Shown: positions 31,499 through 39,896 of the stretch, in pieces
How positions within the stretch are numbered: position 1 is the stretch's first letter
Layout of the letters: each line of letters opens with the position of its first letter
Assembly: GCF_011762125.1 (NCBI RefSeq)
Contig: NZ_JAASQN010000007.1
Coordinates: 129,239-193,238 of the forward strand
Reading direction: 5' to 3'
DNA from: Sphingopyxis panaciterrae
GTDB lineage: Bacteria > Pseudomonadota > Alphaproteobacteria > Sphingomonadales > Sphingomonadaceae
Length of the DNA: 64,000 bases
Translations under genes and position numbers: made by a program
Notes under the pieces: generated by a model
Databases searched by the model: none
What the model was told of the DNA's origin: nothing
The model's input: only the letters and a program-made list of their open reading frames with translations

Positions 31499-32383
31499 AT
31501 GACCGTCCAGACGCTCGACCATGAAACCGCCACCGCCCTCTTCGACATCACCCCGCTCCAGCCGAGCCTCGGCGCGCTGATCAGTGGCATCGACCTTGCC
31601 CGCCCGCTCGACCGCCCGACCTATGACGCCCTCCGCGCGACGCTGCTCAAATATCGCGTCCTCTTCTTTCGCGATCAGAATCTCACCCGCGAACAGCATA
31701 TCGCGCTCGGTGCCGCCTTCGGCGATCTCGAGGAACATCCGGTCTTTTCGCTTCCCGGATATCCGCAAATCCTGCCGCTCATTTCGGAAGAGCTGAAGGA
31801 GCGGCTGCCCGGCGGCTATCGCCAGACCAGCGACGGCAACTGGCATGCCGACACGACCTTTCGCACCGACCCGTCGGCGGCGTCGATCCTGCTCCAGCGC
31901 GTATCGCCGTCGCTGGGCGGCGACACCGTCTTCGCCAACGCCGTCGCGGCCTATGAAACGCTCGACGACGAAACCAAGGAACGCATCGACGGCCTGACCG
32001 CAGTCCACGACACGCGCACCTTCCTGCAGTTCCTCGACAGCGAGGAAAAGCGCGATGCGCTGCAAAAGAGCTTCCCGCCCGTCGAGCATCCGGTGGTGCG
32101 CATCCACCCCGAAACCGGCGAGAAAGTGCTCTACGTCAATTCGGTGTTCACGCGGCGCATCGTCGGCCTGCCCGAGGCGGAGAGCGACGCCCTGCTCGCA
32201 AAGCTGTTCAACCAGGTAAAGCGTCCCGAATTCCATGTCCGCTGGAGCTGGCGTCCAGGCTCGATCGCCTTCTGGGACAATCGCTCGACCCAGCATTATG
32301 CCGTCCCCGACTATAGCGAAGCGCGCCATATGGAGCGCGTGACGATCGTCGGTGACCGCCCCGTCGGCCCCGGCGCCGCATAA
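31499..32383 (+). CDS. atsK: TauD/AtsK-type alpha-ketoglutarate-dependent sulfatase/dioxygenase
   Basis: Fe(II)/2-oxoglutarate dioxygenase of 294 aa that would cleave alkyl sulfate esters (or taurine-like sulfonates) oxidatively to release sulfite or sulfate. Iron ligands are His116 and Asp118 (NWHADTTFR) and His266 (STQHYAV), and the 2-oxoglutarate Arg lies in EARHMERVTI. These positions are close to those of Pseudomonas putida AtsK (His108, Asp110, His264). The choice of AtsK over TauD rests on the arylsulfatase at the end of the operon and remains inference. The start at 31499 follows GAAAG. The transporter lipoprotein gene begins 15 bases later. Confidence 0.82.
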   Translation: MTVQTLDHETATALFDITPLQPSLGALISGIDLARPLDRPTYDALRATLLKYRVLFFRDQNLTREQHIALGAAFGDLEEHPVFSLPGYPQILPLISEELKERLPGGYRQTSDGNWHADTTFRTDPSAASILLQRVSPSLGGDTVFANAVAAYETLDDETKERIDGLTAVHDTRTFLQFLDSEEKRDALQKSFPPVEHPVVRIHPETGEKVLYVNSVFTRRIVGLPEAESDALLAKLFNQVKRPEFHVRWSWRPGSIAFWDNRSTQHYAVPDYSEARHMERVTIVGDRPVGPGAA

Positions 32384-32397
32384 CCCCGGCGCAGACG

Positions 32398-33381
32398 ATG
32401 AAACTCTCCCTCACCCCCCTTCGCGGGCTCGCGGCCGTCGCGCTCCTTTCGCTCGCGGCTTGCGGCGGCACGGCCGACGGCGGCACGACGCTCAAGATCG
32501 GCGACCAGCTGCACGCACTCAAATCCTCGCTCGATGTATCGGGCGAAGGCCTGCCGACCGATTATAAGATCGAATGGGCCAATTTCGTCGGTGGCCCACC
32601 GATCATCGCGGCACAGACCGGCGGATCGCTCGACGTCGGCTGGATGGCCGAAACCCCGCTGATCTTCGCACAGGCAGCAGGCAGCCCGGTTAAGGTCGTC
32701 GCGGTCAGCAAGACCATCGACGGCGGCGGCTCACCCTATTCGCTGGTCGTGAAGCCCGACTCTTCGATCCGCAGCGTCGCCGACCTCAAGGGCAAATCGG
32801 TGTCGTTCATGAAGGGCACGGTGCTCCATTATTTCGTCGCGCGCCTGCTCGAAAAACAAGGCTTGTCGTTGAGGGACATCAAGCCCGTGCAGGCCACCGG
32901 TTTCGGGACCGGGCTGCTCGACAAGGGATCGGCCGATGCGATCACGATCAGCGAACCTTATCTGACGCAGGCGCTCGACGCCGGCAAGGTGCGGGTTCTT
33001 GCCAGCGGCGCGCCGCCGAACACGCCCGGCTTTTTCTATCTCGTCGCCTCCGATGCCGCACTCGCCGATCCGGCAAAGGCCAAGGCGATCGGCGATCTTG
33101 TCCAGCGCGCCGCGCGCGCCACCCGCTGGCAGCGCGAGAATCCGTCGAAGGCCGCACCGGCGCTCGCCAAGCGCTATAATGTCGGCGTCGATATCGCGGA
33201 GAAGATCCTGACGCGGGCCCCCGCGCAATATGCGCCGATCGACGACACCATCATCGCCGCGCACCAGGACGAAGCGGACCTCTTCTTCAAGGAAGGATTG
33301 ATCCGCAAAAAGCTCGATGCACGCGCGATTTTCGACAAGCGTTACGACAGCGTCATCGCGGCGCAGGAGGTGGCCAAGTGA
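32398..33381 (+). CDS. ABC transporter substrate-binding lipoprotein for sulfate esters or sulfonates
   Basis: Binding protein of 327 aa with lipobox LAAC (residues 19-22). The ligand-binding core is of the SsuA/TauA/AtsR type: LKIGDQ, a WMAETPLIFAQAAG cleft segment, VADLKGKSVSFMKGT, and GSADAITISEPYLTQAL. It sits between the dioxygenase and the permease, overlapping the permease start by four bases. It probably delivers organosulfur compounds to the importer during sulfur limitation. It corresponds in position to atsR of the Pseudomonas ats cluster; which ligand it prefers cannot be read. Confidence 0.86.
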   Translation: MKLSLTPLRGLAAVALLSLAACGGTADGGTTLKIGDQLHALKSSLDVSGEGLPTDYKIEWANFVGGPPIIAAQTGGSLDVGWMAETPLIFAQAAGSPVKVVAVSKTIDGGGSPYSLVVKPDSSIRSVADLKGKSVSFMKGTVLHYFVARLLEKQGLSLRDIKPVQATGFGTGLLDKGSADAITISEPYLTQALDAGKVRVLASGAPPNTPGFFYLVASDAALADPAKAKAIGDLVQRAARATRWQRENPSKAAPALAKRYNVGVDIAEKILTRAPAQYAPIDDTIIAAHQDEADLFFKEGLIRKKLDARAIFDKRYDSVIAAQEVAK

Positions 33382-34223
33382 GCGCGCCCGCCATCCTCGT
33401 GCCCGGCATCGACCCCGGCCGCCTCGTCCAGCCCGTCGTCCGGCAAGCGAGCCAGCATTCGGGGCGGCTCTCCTTCCTCCGCCGCGCCATCGGGCCGCTG
33501 ATCCTCGTCGCCGCCTGGGCGATCGCGACCAGCGCCGGGTGGATCGACCCCTCGATCCTCCCCTCGCCTTCGGGCCTCGTCCAGGGCTGGCAGCAGCTGT
33601 GGACCGAACAGGCGCTGGCGCAGCAGATCGCGACCTCGCTCACCCGCGCGCTCGCCGGCGGCGCGGTCGGGATCGTCTTCGGCCTCGTGTTCGGCACCAT
33701 CGCCGGCCTCTCGAAACTCGGCGAGGAGTTGTTCGACGCACTGCTCCAGATGCTGCGCACCATCCCCTTTCTCGCGCTCGTCCCGCTGTTCATCGTCTGG
33801 TTCGGGATCGGCGAGGCGCCGAAGCTCCTCCTCATCGCGCTCGCGACGATGTTCCCGATGTATCTCAACACCTATGCCGGGGTGCGCAACGTCGACCGCA
33901 AGGTGATCGAGGCGATGCGCAGCTTCGGCCTGTCGGGCTGGCGCCTGATCGCCGACGTCGTGCTGCCGCTCGCGCTGCCGCAAATCTTCACCGGCCTCCG
34001 CTTCTCGCTCGGCGTCTCGGTACTCGTGCTGATCGCGGCCGAACAGATCAACGCCTCGGCGGGGCTCGGCTACCTCCTCAACAGCGCCCAAATGTACCAG
34101 CAGGTCGACGTCATCCTGATCTGCATTGCCATCTACGCCGTCCTCGGCCTCGGCGCCGACCTTGTCGTCCGCTCGCTCGAACGCGTCTTCCTGCCCTGGC
34201 GGGCGGGTGTCGCCATTCGTTAA
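33378..34223 (+). CDS. ABC transporter permease (SsuC/TauC/AtsB type)
   Basis: 281 aa inner-membrane permease with about six helices. The BPD-transport EAA loop reads YAGVRNVDRKVIEAMRSFGLSGWRLIADVVLPLALPQIFTG in two adjoining segments near residue 175. The first helix is preceded by a 40-residue cytoplasmic tail. It overlaps the binding protein gene by four bases and is followed 12 bases later by the ATPase. Family and context indicate sulfonate or sulfate-ester import. Confidence 0.9.
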   Translation: MSAPAILVPGIDPGRLVQPVVRQASQHSGRLSFLRRAIGPLILVAAWAIATSAGWIDPSILPSPSGLVQGWQQLWTEQALAQQIATSLTRALAGGAVGIVFGLVFGTIAGLSKLGEELFDALLQMLRTIPFLALVPLFIVWFGIGEAPKLLLIALATMFPMYLNTYAGVRNVDRKVIEAMRSFGLSGWRLIADVVLPLALPQIFTGLRFSLGVSVLVLIAAEQINASAGLGYLLNSAQMYQQVDVILICIAIYAVLGLGADLVVRSLERVFLPWRAGVAIR

Positions 34224-34235
34224 GGAAGAAAGCCC

Positions 34236-35003
34236 ATGTCCACCGCCTTCGCGATCGATTTCGCTGCCCGGGATTTCGTCGAAATCGATTTCTCGCACCA
34301 CCCCGTCGCCGTCCACGCCAGCGAGGTAACGCGGCGCTTTTCGGGTCAGCCGGTCCTCGACAGCCTCGACCTTACCATCCATTCGGGTGAGTTTGTCGCG
34401 CTGCTCGGCGCGTCCGGCAGCGGCAAGACGACCTTGCTCCGCATCCTCGCCGGGCTCGACGCGCCCGACGGCGGCGAAGCGTGGGTGCCTGAAGCGCGCA
34501 CGGTCGTCTTTCAGGAACCGCGCCTCGTCCAGTCAAAGACGGTGTGGAAGAATGTCGTGATCGGCCTCGCCGGCAAACATGCCTCCCGCGAACGCGCCGG
34601 GGCGGCGCTCGCCGAAGTCGGCCTCGATCATCGCGCGGACGCCTGGCCCGCGACGCTGTCGGGCGGCGAGGCGCAGCGCGCGGCGCTCGCCCGCGCGCTC
34701 GTCCGCGAACCCAAATTGCTGCTTCTCGACGAACCTTTCGCCGCGCTCGACGCGCTGACCCGGCTCAAGATGCAGCGGCTGATCGGCGAACTGTGCCAGG
34801 CGCATGGTCCCGCGACGCTGCTCGTCACGCACGATGTCGAGGAAGCGATCCTGCTCGCCGACCGTATTCTCGTGCTGAAGGAAGGCCGCATCGCGTTCGA
34901 CCGCCGCGTCCGCCTGCCGCATCCGCGGCGCGCCGGCGGTGCCGATTTCGACGCGCTCCGCGACACGCTGCTTGCCGAACTCGGGGTGCCGCAGGCCGAA
35001 TAG
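34236..35003 (+). CDS. ABC transporter ATPase (SsuB/TauB/AtsC type)
   Basis: 255 aa nucleotide-binding subunit. Walker A is GASGSGKTTLLRIL (near residue 58), signature LSGGEAQRAALARALVREP, Walker B LLLLDEPFAALDALTR and switch His in LVTHDVEEAI. The Q-loop is VVFQEPRL. A 27-residue leader before the domain is longer than in most SsuB proteins. Third component of the importer, followed after 30 bases by the arylsulfatase gene. Confidence 0.92.
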   Translation: MSTAFAIDFAARDFVEIDFSHHPVAVHASEVTRRFSGQPVLDSLDLTIHSGEFVALLGASGSGKTTLLRILAGLDAPDGGEAWVPEARTVVFQEPRLVQSKTVWKNVVIGLAGKHASRERAGAALAEVGLDHRADAWPATLSGGEAQRAALARALVREPKLLLLDEPFAALDALTRLKMQRLIGELCQAHGPATLLVTHDVEEAILLADRILVLKEGRIAFDRRVRLPHPRRAGGADFDALRDTLLAELGVPQAE

Positions 35004-35033
35004 CAAACCCCTCCCCCAACGAAGGAGTTCGCG

Positions 35034-36707
35034 ATGACCGCGACCAAAGACACGCGTCCCAATATCCTGCTGATCGTCGTCGACGACATGGGATTCTCCG
35101 ACCTCGGCGCCTTCGGGAGCGAAATCGATACGCCGCATCTCGATGCGATCGCTGCCGAGGGCGTGCGGCTGACCGACTTTCATTCGGCACCCGCCTGCTC
35201 GCCGACGCGCGCGATGCTTTTGTCGGGGGTCGACCATCATATCGCCGGCATCGGATCGATGATCGAGACGGTGCGTCCCGACTTCGCGGGCGCGCCGGGC
35301 TATGAAGGCTATCTCAACGACCGCGTCGCCGCGCTTCCCGAACTGCTGCGCGATGCCGGCTATCGCACGATCCTTTCGGGCAAATGGCACCTTGGCCACA
35401 CGCTCGACCGGTCGCCCCACGCGCGCGGGTTCGAACGCAGCTTCGCGCTGCTTCCCGGCGGCGCCGACCATTTCGGCGGCGGCCCGCTCGACCGCATCGC
35501 AGCGCGCGGACCCATCTATGCCGAGGACGGCGAATGGGTCACCGACCTGCCGACGCCTTTTTATTCGACCGACTATTTCGCGACCCGGCTGATCGAATTT
35601 TTCGAGGAAGCCGACGCCGCGGGCGATGATCGCCCCTTCTTCGCCTATCTTCCCTTCTCGGCTCCGCACTGGCCGCTCCAGGCGCCGGCTGCCGACATCC
35701 AGAAATATCGCGGACAATATGACGACGGCCCCGACGCACTTCGTCAACACCGGCTCGAACGGCTGAAACAGCTGGGCCTCGTCGCCGCCGATACCACGAT
35801 CGCGCCCGTCGTCGCCGAAGGCGAAGCCGAATGGGGCGAACAGACCCCCGAACAACGCGCGCATTCGGCGCGGACGATGGAGGTCTATGCCGCGATGGTC
35901 GATCGCATCGATCAGAATGTCGGCCGCGTCGTCGGACATCTCAAACGCAGCGGTCAATATGAAAATACGCTCGTCATCTTCCTCTCCGACAATGGCGCCG
36001 AGGGGGCGATCGTCGAGGCGATGCCGATCATGGGGCCGGTATTCGCAAAGCTGATTGCCGAGCATTGCGACAACAGCCTGGACAATCTCGGGCATCCGGG
36101 CAGCTATGCCTGGTATGGCCCGCGCTGGGCGCAAGCCGCGACCGCGCCGTCGCGCCTCGTCAAAACCTATACCACCGAAGGCGGCATCCGCGTGCCGACG
36201 ATCATCCGCGCCCCGGGCGGCAGCCGTGCCGGTGAGATTTCGGGCGTGTTCGGAACCGTGAAGGACGTCACGCCGACGCTGCTCGAACTTGCGGGCGCCG
36301 CGCACCCGGGGACCAGCTACCGCGGCCGGACGATCGCCGAGCCGACGGGACGCAGTTTCGCAGGCTGGCTGAACGGCGACGCGGATACGATCCATCCGGA
36401 GGGCGCGACGACCGGCTGGGAGCTGTTCGGCCGCCGCGCGATCCGCCGGGACGACTGGAAGGCGGTCTATGTGCCCGACGGCGACGGCCAGTCGCGCTGG
36501 CAGCTTTACGATCTGTCAAAGGACCGCGGCGAAGTGCACGACCTGGCCGAAACGCACCCCGACATTCTTGCCGAACTGCTCGGCCTCTGGCGCGACTATG
36601 TGCGCGACAATGGCGTGATCGAGGAAGCGATCAGCTTTTTCGACAGCGATCCCGCGGCCTTTGAAGCTGGCTGGATTTCGGATCCGCGCGAGCGCGAAAC
36701 CGCGTGA
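35034..36707 (+). CDS. atsA: Arylsulfatase (formylglycine-dependent)
   Basis: Alkaline-phosphatase-superfamily sulfatase of 557 aa that hydrolyses aryl or related sulfate esters. Metal residues Asp17-Asp18 occur in IVVDDMGFSD, and the formylglycine site is Cys55 in ACSPTRAMLLSG, the C-S-P-T-R form as in Pseudomonas AtsA. HLGHT-type His/Lys (SGKWHLGHT), LSDNGAEGA with the second Asp-Asn pair and a Lys in SRLVKTYTTEGG complete the site. No signal peptide is visible, so it acts in the cytoplasm on imported esters. A formylglycine-generating enzyme must be encoded elsewhere. GAAGGAG precedes the start. Last gene of the operon. Confidence 0.92.
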   Translation: MTATKDTRPNILLIVVDDMGFSDLGAFGSEIDTPHLDAIAAEGVRLTDFHSAPACSPTRAMLLSGVDHHIAGIGSMIETVRPDFAGAPGYEGYLNDRVAALPELLRDAGYRTILSGKWHLGHTLDRSPHARGFERSFALLPGGADHFGGGPLDRIAARGPIYAEDGEWVTDLPTPFYSTDYFATRLIEFFEEADAAGDDRPFFAYLPFSAPHWPLQAPAADIQKYRGQYDDGPDALRQHRLERLKQLGLVAADTTIAPVVAEGEAEWGEQTPEQRAHSARTMEVYAAMVDRIDQNVGRVVGHLKRSGQYENTLVIFLSDNGAEGAIVEAMPIMGPVFAKLIAEHCDNSLDNLGHPGSYAWYGPRWAQAATAPSRLVKTYTTEGGIRVPTIIRAPGGSRAGEISGVFGTVKDVTPTLLELAGAAHPGTSYRGRTIAEPTGRSFAGWLNGDADTIHPEGATTGWELFGRRAIRRDDWKAVYVPDGDGQSRWQLYDLSKDRGEVHDLAETHPDILAELLGLWRDYVRDNGVIEEAISFFDSDPAAFEAGWISDPRERETA

Positions 36708-36714
36708 AGGCGGC

Positions 36715-36760
36715 ATCGGCGGAGAAGGAAGGCCCCGGCATGGCCTCCATCTCCGCCGAT
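36715..36760. terminator. Large hairpin between convergent genes
   Basis: ATCGGCGGAGA (36715-36725) pairs perfectly with TCTCCGCCGAT (36750-36760), and inside it AGGCC pairs with GGCCT around CCGGCAT. It stands just after the arylsulfatase stop and before the end of the facing TonB receptor gene. There is no T tract, so Rho-independent termination is uncertain. Confidence 0.55.
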
Positions 36761-36853
36761 AAACACGCAGCCGTTAACGCCAGCGCAGCCCGGCTACGGG
36801 CCGATCAGGGCCTGCGGCCGGGCTGAGAAAGCGTCAGCGATCCCGCGCGGCCG

Positions 36854-39238
36854 TCACCAGTTCAGCCCGACGCGCGCATAGAGATAGCGTCCGTTGAACC
36901 CGAAGGGCGAATAATAGGGGAAACCCACCACCCCGGTGCTGTTGAGCGCCGTCGGCGTCGCGTCGGGATAGACGTCGAACAGATTGTTCGCCCCGAGCGC
37001 GAACTGTGCGCCCTTCACCGGCTGATAACGCAGTTCAAGGTCGGTGATCACATGCTTGCCCGACAGGACGTCGCCCGATCCGTCGGCCGGCGTGCCCGGC
37101 TGATTGACCCCGCCGTAATAGGTGGTGCGCAGCGTTGCGCCGAGCAGGTCATCCGACCAATCGATAGCGCCGGTCACCTTCGTGCGCGGCGTGCCTTCCT
37201 CCAGCGTCAGGATGCGCGACCGTCCGAGCAGCGTCGGCGCCGGGTCAAGCGTCGCGGTCGAGGTCGGTACCCGGGTCACGTCGACATCGTTGAAGTTCGC
37301 CGCCAGCGTCAGATCGAACGTGCCGAGGCTGTCGGTCCGCGCCTTGTAATTGGCGACGACGTCGATGCCCTGCGTTTTCGAGCGTACACCGTTGATGAAG
37401 AAGCGCGCCGCCTGAACGTCGAGCGGATCGAGGATCGCGTTGATCGGATCGCCCGGCGCGCCCGTGCCGCGGATATTTTCTGACAGTGCGATCTGATTGC
37501 GAATCTTGATCTGATAGGCATCGACGGTCAGGCTGAACGGTCCGCTGTGGATCACCCCGCCAAGCGAGAAGTTGGTCGACTTCTCTGGTTCGAGCGGCAG
37601 GCCGCCGAGCGCTACAGCGACGGGGTTGGTCGACGGATAATGGCCAGTCAGCAGCACATTGCCGCTGTCCACCACCGAGGTGACCGAGGTATAATATTGC
37701 TGCTGCAGCGACGGCGCACGGAAACCGGTCGAAGCGGTGCCGCGCAGCGCGAACCAGTCGGTCGCGTCGAAGCGCGCCGAGACTTTGCCATTGGCGGTCG
37801 ATCCGAAGTCCGAATAATCCTCGACCCGGCCCGCAACCGCGACAAGGAAGCGCGACGTCAGTTCGGCCTCGATGTCGATATAGCCGCTGATGTTGCGGCG
37901 ATGCGCGTCGACCGCGTTCCGCGGTGCAAAGCCAGGGAAGCCTTGCGCGCCGCCGCCTTCGTACGACGCGGGTTCGCCCGGGGCGATCTTGTAACCCTCG
38001 CGCCGCCATTCGGCGCCGAACGCAAGGTTAAGCGATTCAAAGACGTCGAACTTGCGCGATACGTCGAGGCCGCCGATCCACTGGTCATAGGTGACCGCGC
38101 CGTCGTAAAATTCGGTCGGCGAAGCGCTGCCGAGGCTGTAGTTCGCCGAATCGAGCGTCCGGAACGCGATGCGGTTGCGGCCATAGCTGAGGTTCAGGTC
38201 GATATTCCATTCGCCGACATCGCCGCGCAGGCCCAGCGCGCTCGTCAGGTTGCGCGACTTGGTGTTGATGAGCGGCAGGAAGCCGTCGGGCCAGATGCTG
38301 CCGACGCCCCCCGCCGCCGCCGCGGTGGCCAGGCGCGGGAAAGCCGCGCTCTTGCTGTCGCGGTCCTGATAGCCGACCCAGCCGTAGAGCTGGAGCGCCT
38401 CGCCGATGCCGACGCCGGCATTGGCGAATACCGTCGCCTGTTCGACTTCGGGATCGCCGAAGCGGCTGGTGACGCGCGATGGCGTGACGCGCGGATCGAA
38501 ATCGCCGCGGCTGGTCGGCTTGCGGTCGACATATTCGCCCGAGATGGTGAGATAGCCGTCGTTGCCGAAGCCGATCCCCTGCCAGCCCGACACGGTCAGC
38601 ACAGGTTCGCCGGTCACGCTGCGGCTGCCGCGCGCGGTATCGACGTCGGTCGCGTAAATGCCATAGGTCGCCGACACCCCGCCGCCCTCGCGCGCTTCGC
38701 GCAGGCGCAGGTTGATGACGCCGGCGATGGCGTCGGAGCCATATTGCGCCGAGGCACCGTCGCGCAGCACCTCGATCCGGTCGAGCGCGACAGTGGGAAT
38801 CGTGTTGAGGTCGACCGCCGCCGAACCGCGGCCGACCGACCCGTTGACGTTGAGCAGCGCCGAGGTGTGCGCGCGCGTGCCGTTGATCAGCACCAGCGTC
38901 TGGTCGGGCGACAGGCCGCGCAGCGTCGCGGGGCGGATCGCGTCGGTGCCGTCGACCGCCGACGATCGCTTGAAGTCGATCGAGGGAGCGATGGCCGCGA
39001 GCGCCTGCCCGACCTCGGTCGAACCCTGACGGCGCAGCGTTTCGCCGCTGAGCACATCGACCGGTGCGGGGGAATCGAGTCGCGAACGGCCCGCCGCACG
39101 CGTTCCGGTCACGATGATCTCATCACCCTGCGACGCGCCGGCGTCGGCTGGAAGCTCGCTGTCCTGCGCAAAGACGGGAACCGCACCGAAAGCGGCAATC
39201 GCGATCAGGCTGGCAGTGAAGGGGATCGAACGGTGCAT
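36854..39238 (-). CDS. TonB-dependent outer-membrane receptor (794 aa)
   Basis: Active outer-membrane importer. Start ATG 39238 is preceded by AGGAGG. Signal peptide residues 1-25 (AIAAFGAVPVFAQ), then a TonB-box-like DEIIVTGTRAAG, a plug domain (VDVLSGETLRRQG ... LVLINGTRAHTSALLNVNG, VEVLRDGASAQYGSDAIAGVINLRL), then a barrel of about 640 residues ending YLYARVGLNW. No FecA-type signalling extension. It faces the arylsulfatase operon and has its own AT-rich promoter region, so a role in uptake of sulfate esters is possible but unproven. Confidence 0.92.
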   Translation of the reverse strand: MHRSIPFTASLIAIAAFGAVPVFAQDSELPADAGASQGDEIIVTGTRAAGRSRLDSPAPVDVLSGETLRRQGSTEVGQALAAIAPSIDFKRSSAVDGTDAIRPATLRGLSPDQTLVLINGTRAHTSALLNVNGSVGRGSAAVDLNTIPTVALDRIEVLRDGASAQYGSDAIAGVINLRLREAREGGGVSATYGIYATDVDTARGSRSVTGEPVLTVSGWQGIGFGNDGYLTISGEYVDRKPTSRGDFDPRVTPSRVTSRFGDPEVEQATVFANAGVGIGEALQLYGWVGYQDRDSKSAAFPRLATAAAAGGVGSIWPDGFLPLINTKSRNLTSALGLRGDVGEWNIDLNLSYGRNRIAFRTLDSANYSLGSASPTEFYDGAVTYDQWIGGLDVSRKFDVFESLNLAFGAEWRREGYKIAPGEPASYEGGGAQGFPGFAPRNAVDAHRRNISGYIDIEAELTSRFLVAVAGRVEDYSDFGSTANGKVSARFDATDWFALRGTASTGFRAPSLQQQYYTSVTSVVDSGNVLLTGHYPSTNPVAVALGGLPLEPEKSTNFSLGGVIHSGPFSLTVDAYQIKIRNQIALSENIRGTGAPGDPINAILDPLDVQAARFFINGVRSKTQGIDVVANYKARTDSLGTFDLTLAANFNDVDVTRVPTSTATLDPAPTLLGRSRILTLEEGTPRTKVTGAIDWSDDLLGATLRTTYYGGVNQPGTPADGSGDVLSGKHVITDLELRYQPVKGAQFALGANNLFDVYPDATPTALNSTGVVGFPYYSPFGFNGRYLYARVGLNW

Positions 39239-39488
39239 GGAAAGCCTCCTGGTCAATATTATATTCTGGGGTGGCGCCAACGACCCGGATGACAAAAGCT
39301 TTGCCGCGGGGTCGAGGGCCGACGATGGGTCTAGCAGGCGCGGGCGGAAGCGAGCGCCGGAAGATTTCTTATTGAAACTCAAGAAAAACTATCAATTCAA
39401 TTAATTTAATTGAGTTTTTAACTCGTCATGCTCGATGCTTGCCGGGCGATGCGCCCACCCGACCCGGCTGCCCCGCATCGCAGCATGA
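39239..39488. other. AT-rich leader of the TonB receptor gene
   Basis: Contains the ribosome site of the receptor and a striking AT-rich tract at 39366-39420 (TTATTGAAACTCAAG, ATCAATTCAATTAATTTAA). The tract includes the near-palindrome TCAATTAATTTAATTGA, a likely promoter or operator for the receptor gene. No coding sequence was seen here. Confidence 0.45.
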
Positions 39489-39626
39489 TCACAGCCCGAG
39501 ACGCTGCCAGAATTCCTGCGGGGTAATCCGGTGGCCGTCGTTCGGCGGCGACCAGGATGGATGGGGAAGCGGGGCCGGCACGGCAAAAGCGCGCTGGCGG
39601 GGGGCGGGACGTCGGCGGTGACTCAT
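39489..39626 (-). CDS. Small protein of unknown function (45 aa)
   Basis: A short frame from ATG 39626 to TGA 39489, preceded by GTGGAGATACGA, which gives a well-placed GGAG. The product is basic at the start (MSHRRRPAPRQR), Pro-rich in the middle and ends NDGHRITPQEFWQRLGL, a tail that looks like a conserved amphipathic helix. No family is recognised. It stands alone between the TonB receptor promoter and the hydrolase operon. A real small gene is more likely than chance because of the ribosome site and the compact ending, but comparison with relatives is required. Confidence 0.5.
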   Translation of the reverse strand: MSHRRRPAPRQRAFAVPAPLPHPSWSPPNDGHRITPQEFWQRLGL

Positions 39627-39896
39627 TCGTATCTCCACTATCAGGAAGCACGAATCCGGCGGTCACGGTGTTCGTGCGCTTTAGCCGTTGGTGACGCGGA
39701 GCAAGCTGACGGAATCAAAAGCCGCGAAGCCCGGGGGCTTGGATTTTCTCTACAAAATAGATTGAGATTCTTCGCGGCACGCTTTCTTGGCACGGCGCAA
39801 GCAAATCTTGTTTGAAAAGCATTGGGCCGCTCGGGCCTTGCGGCGTGGCATGGCAGACGACTTAGCCAAGCTCGCCCCGAACCGAGCTACTCGCGA
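39627..39896. other. Intergenic region after the hydrolase operon
   Basis: About 270 bases downstream of the last hydrolase gene. GCCGCGAAG near 39722 pairs with CTTCGCGGC near 39772, enclosing an AT-rich loop of about 45 bases. No gene was recognised. Confidence 0.4.
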
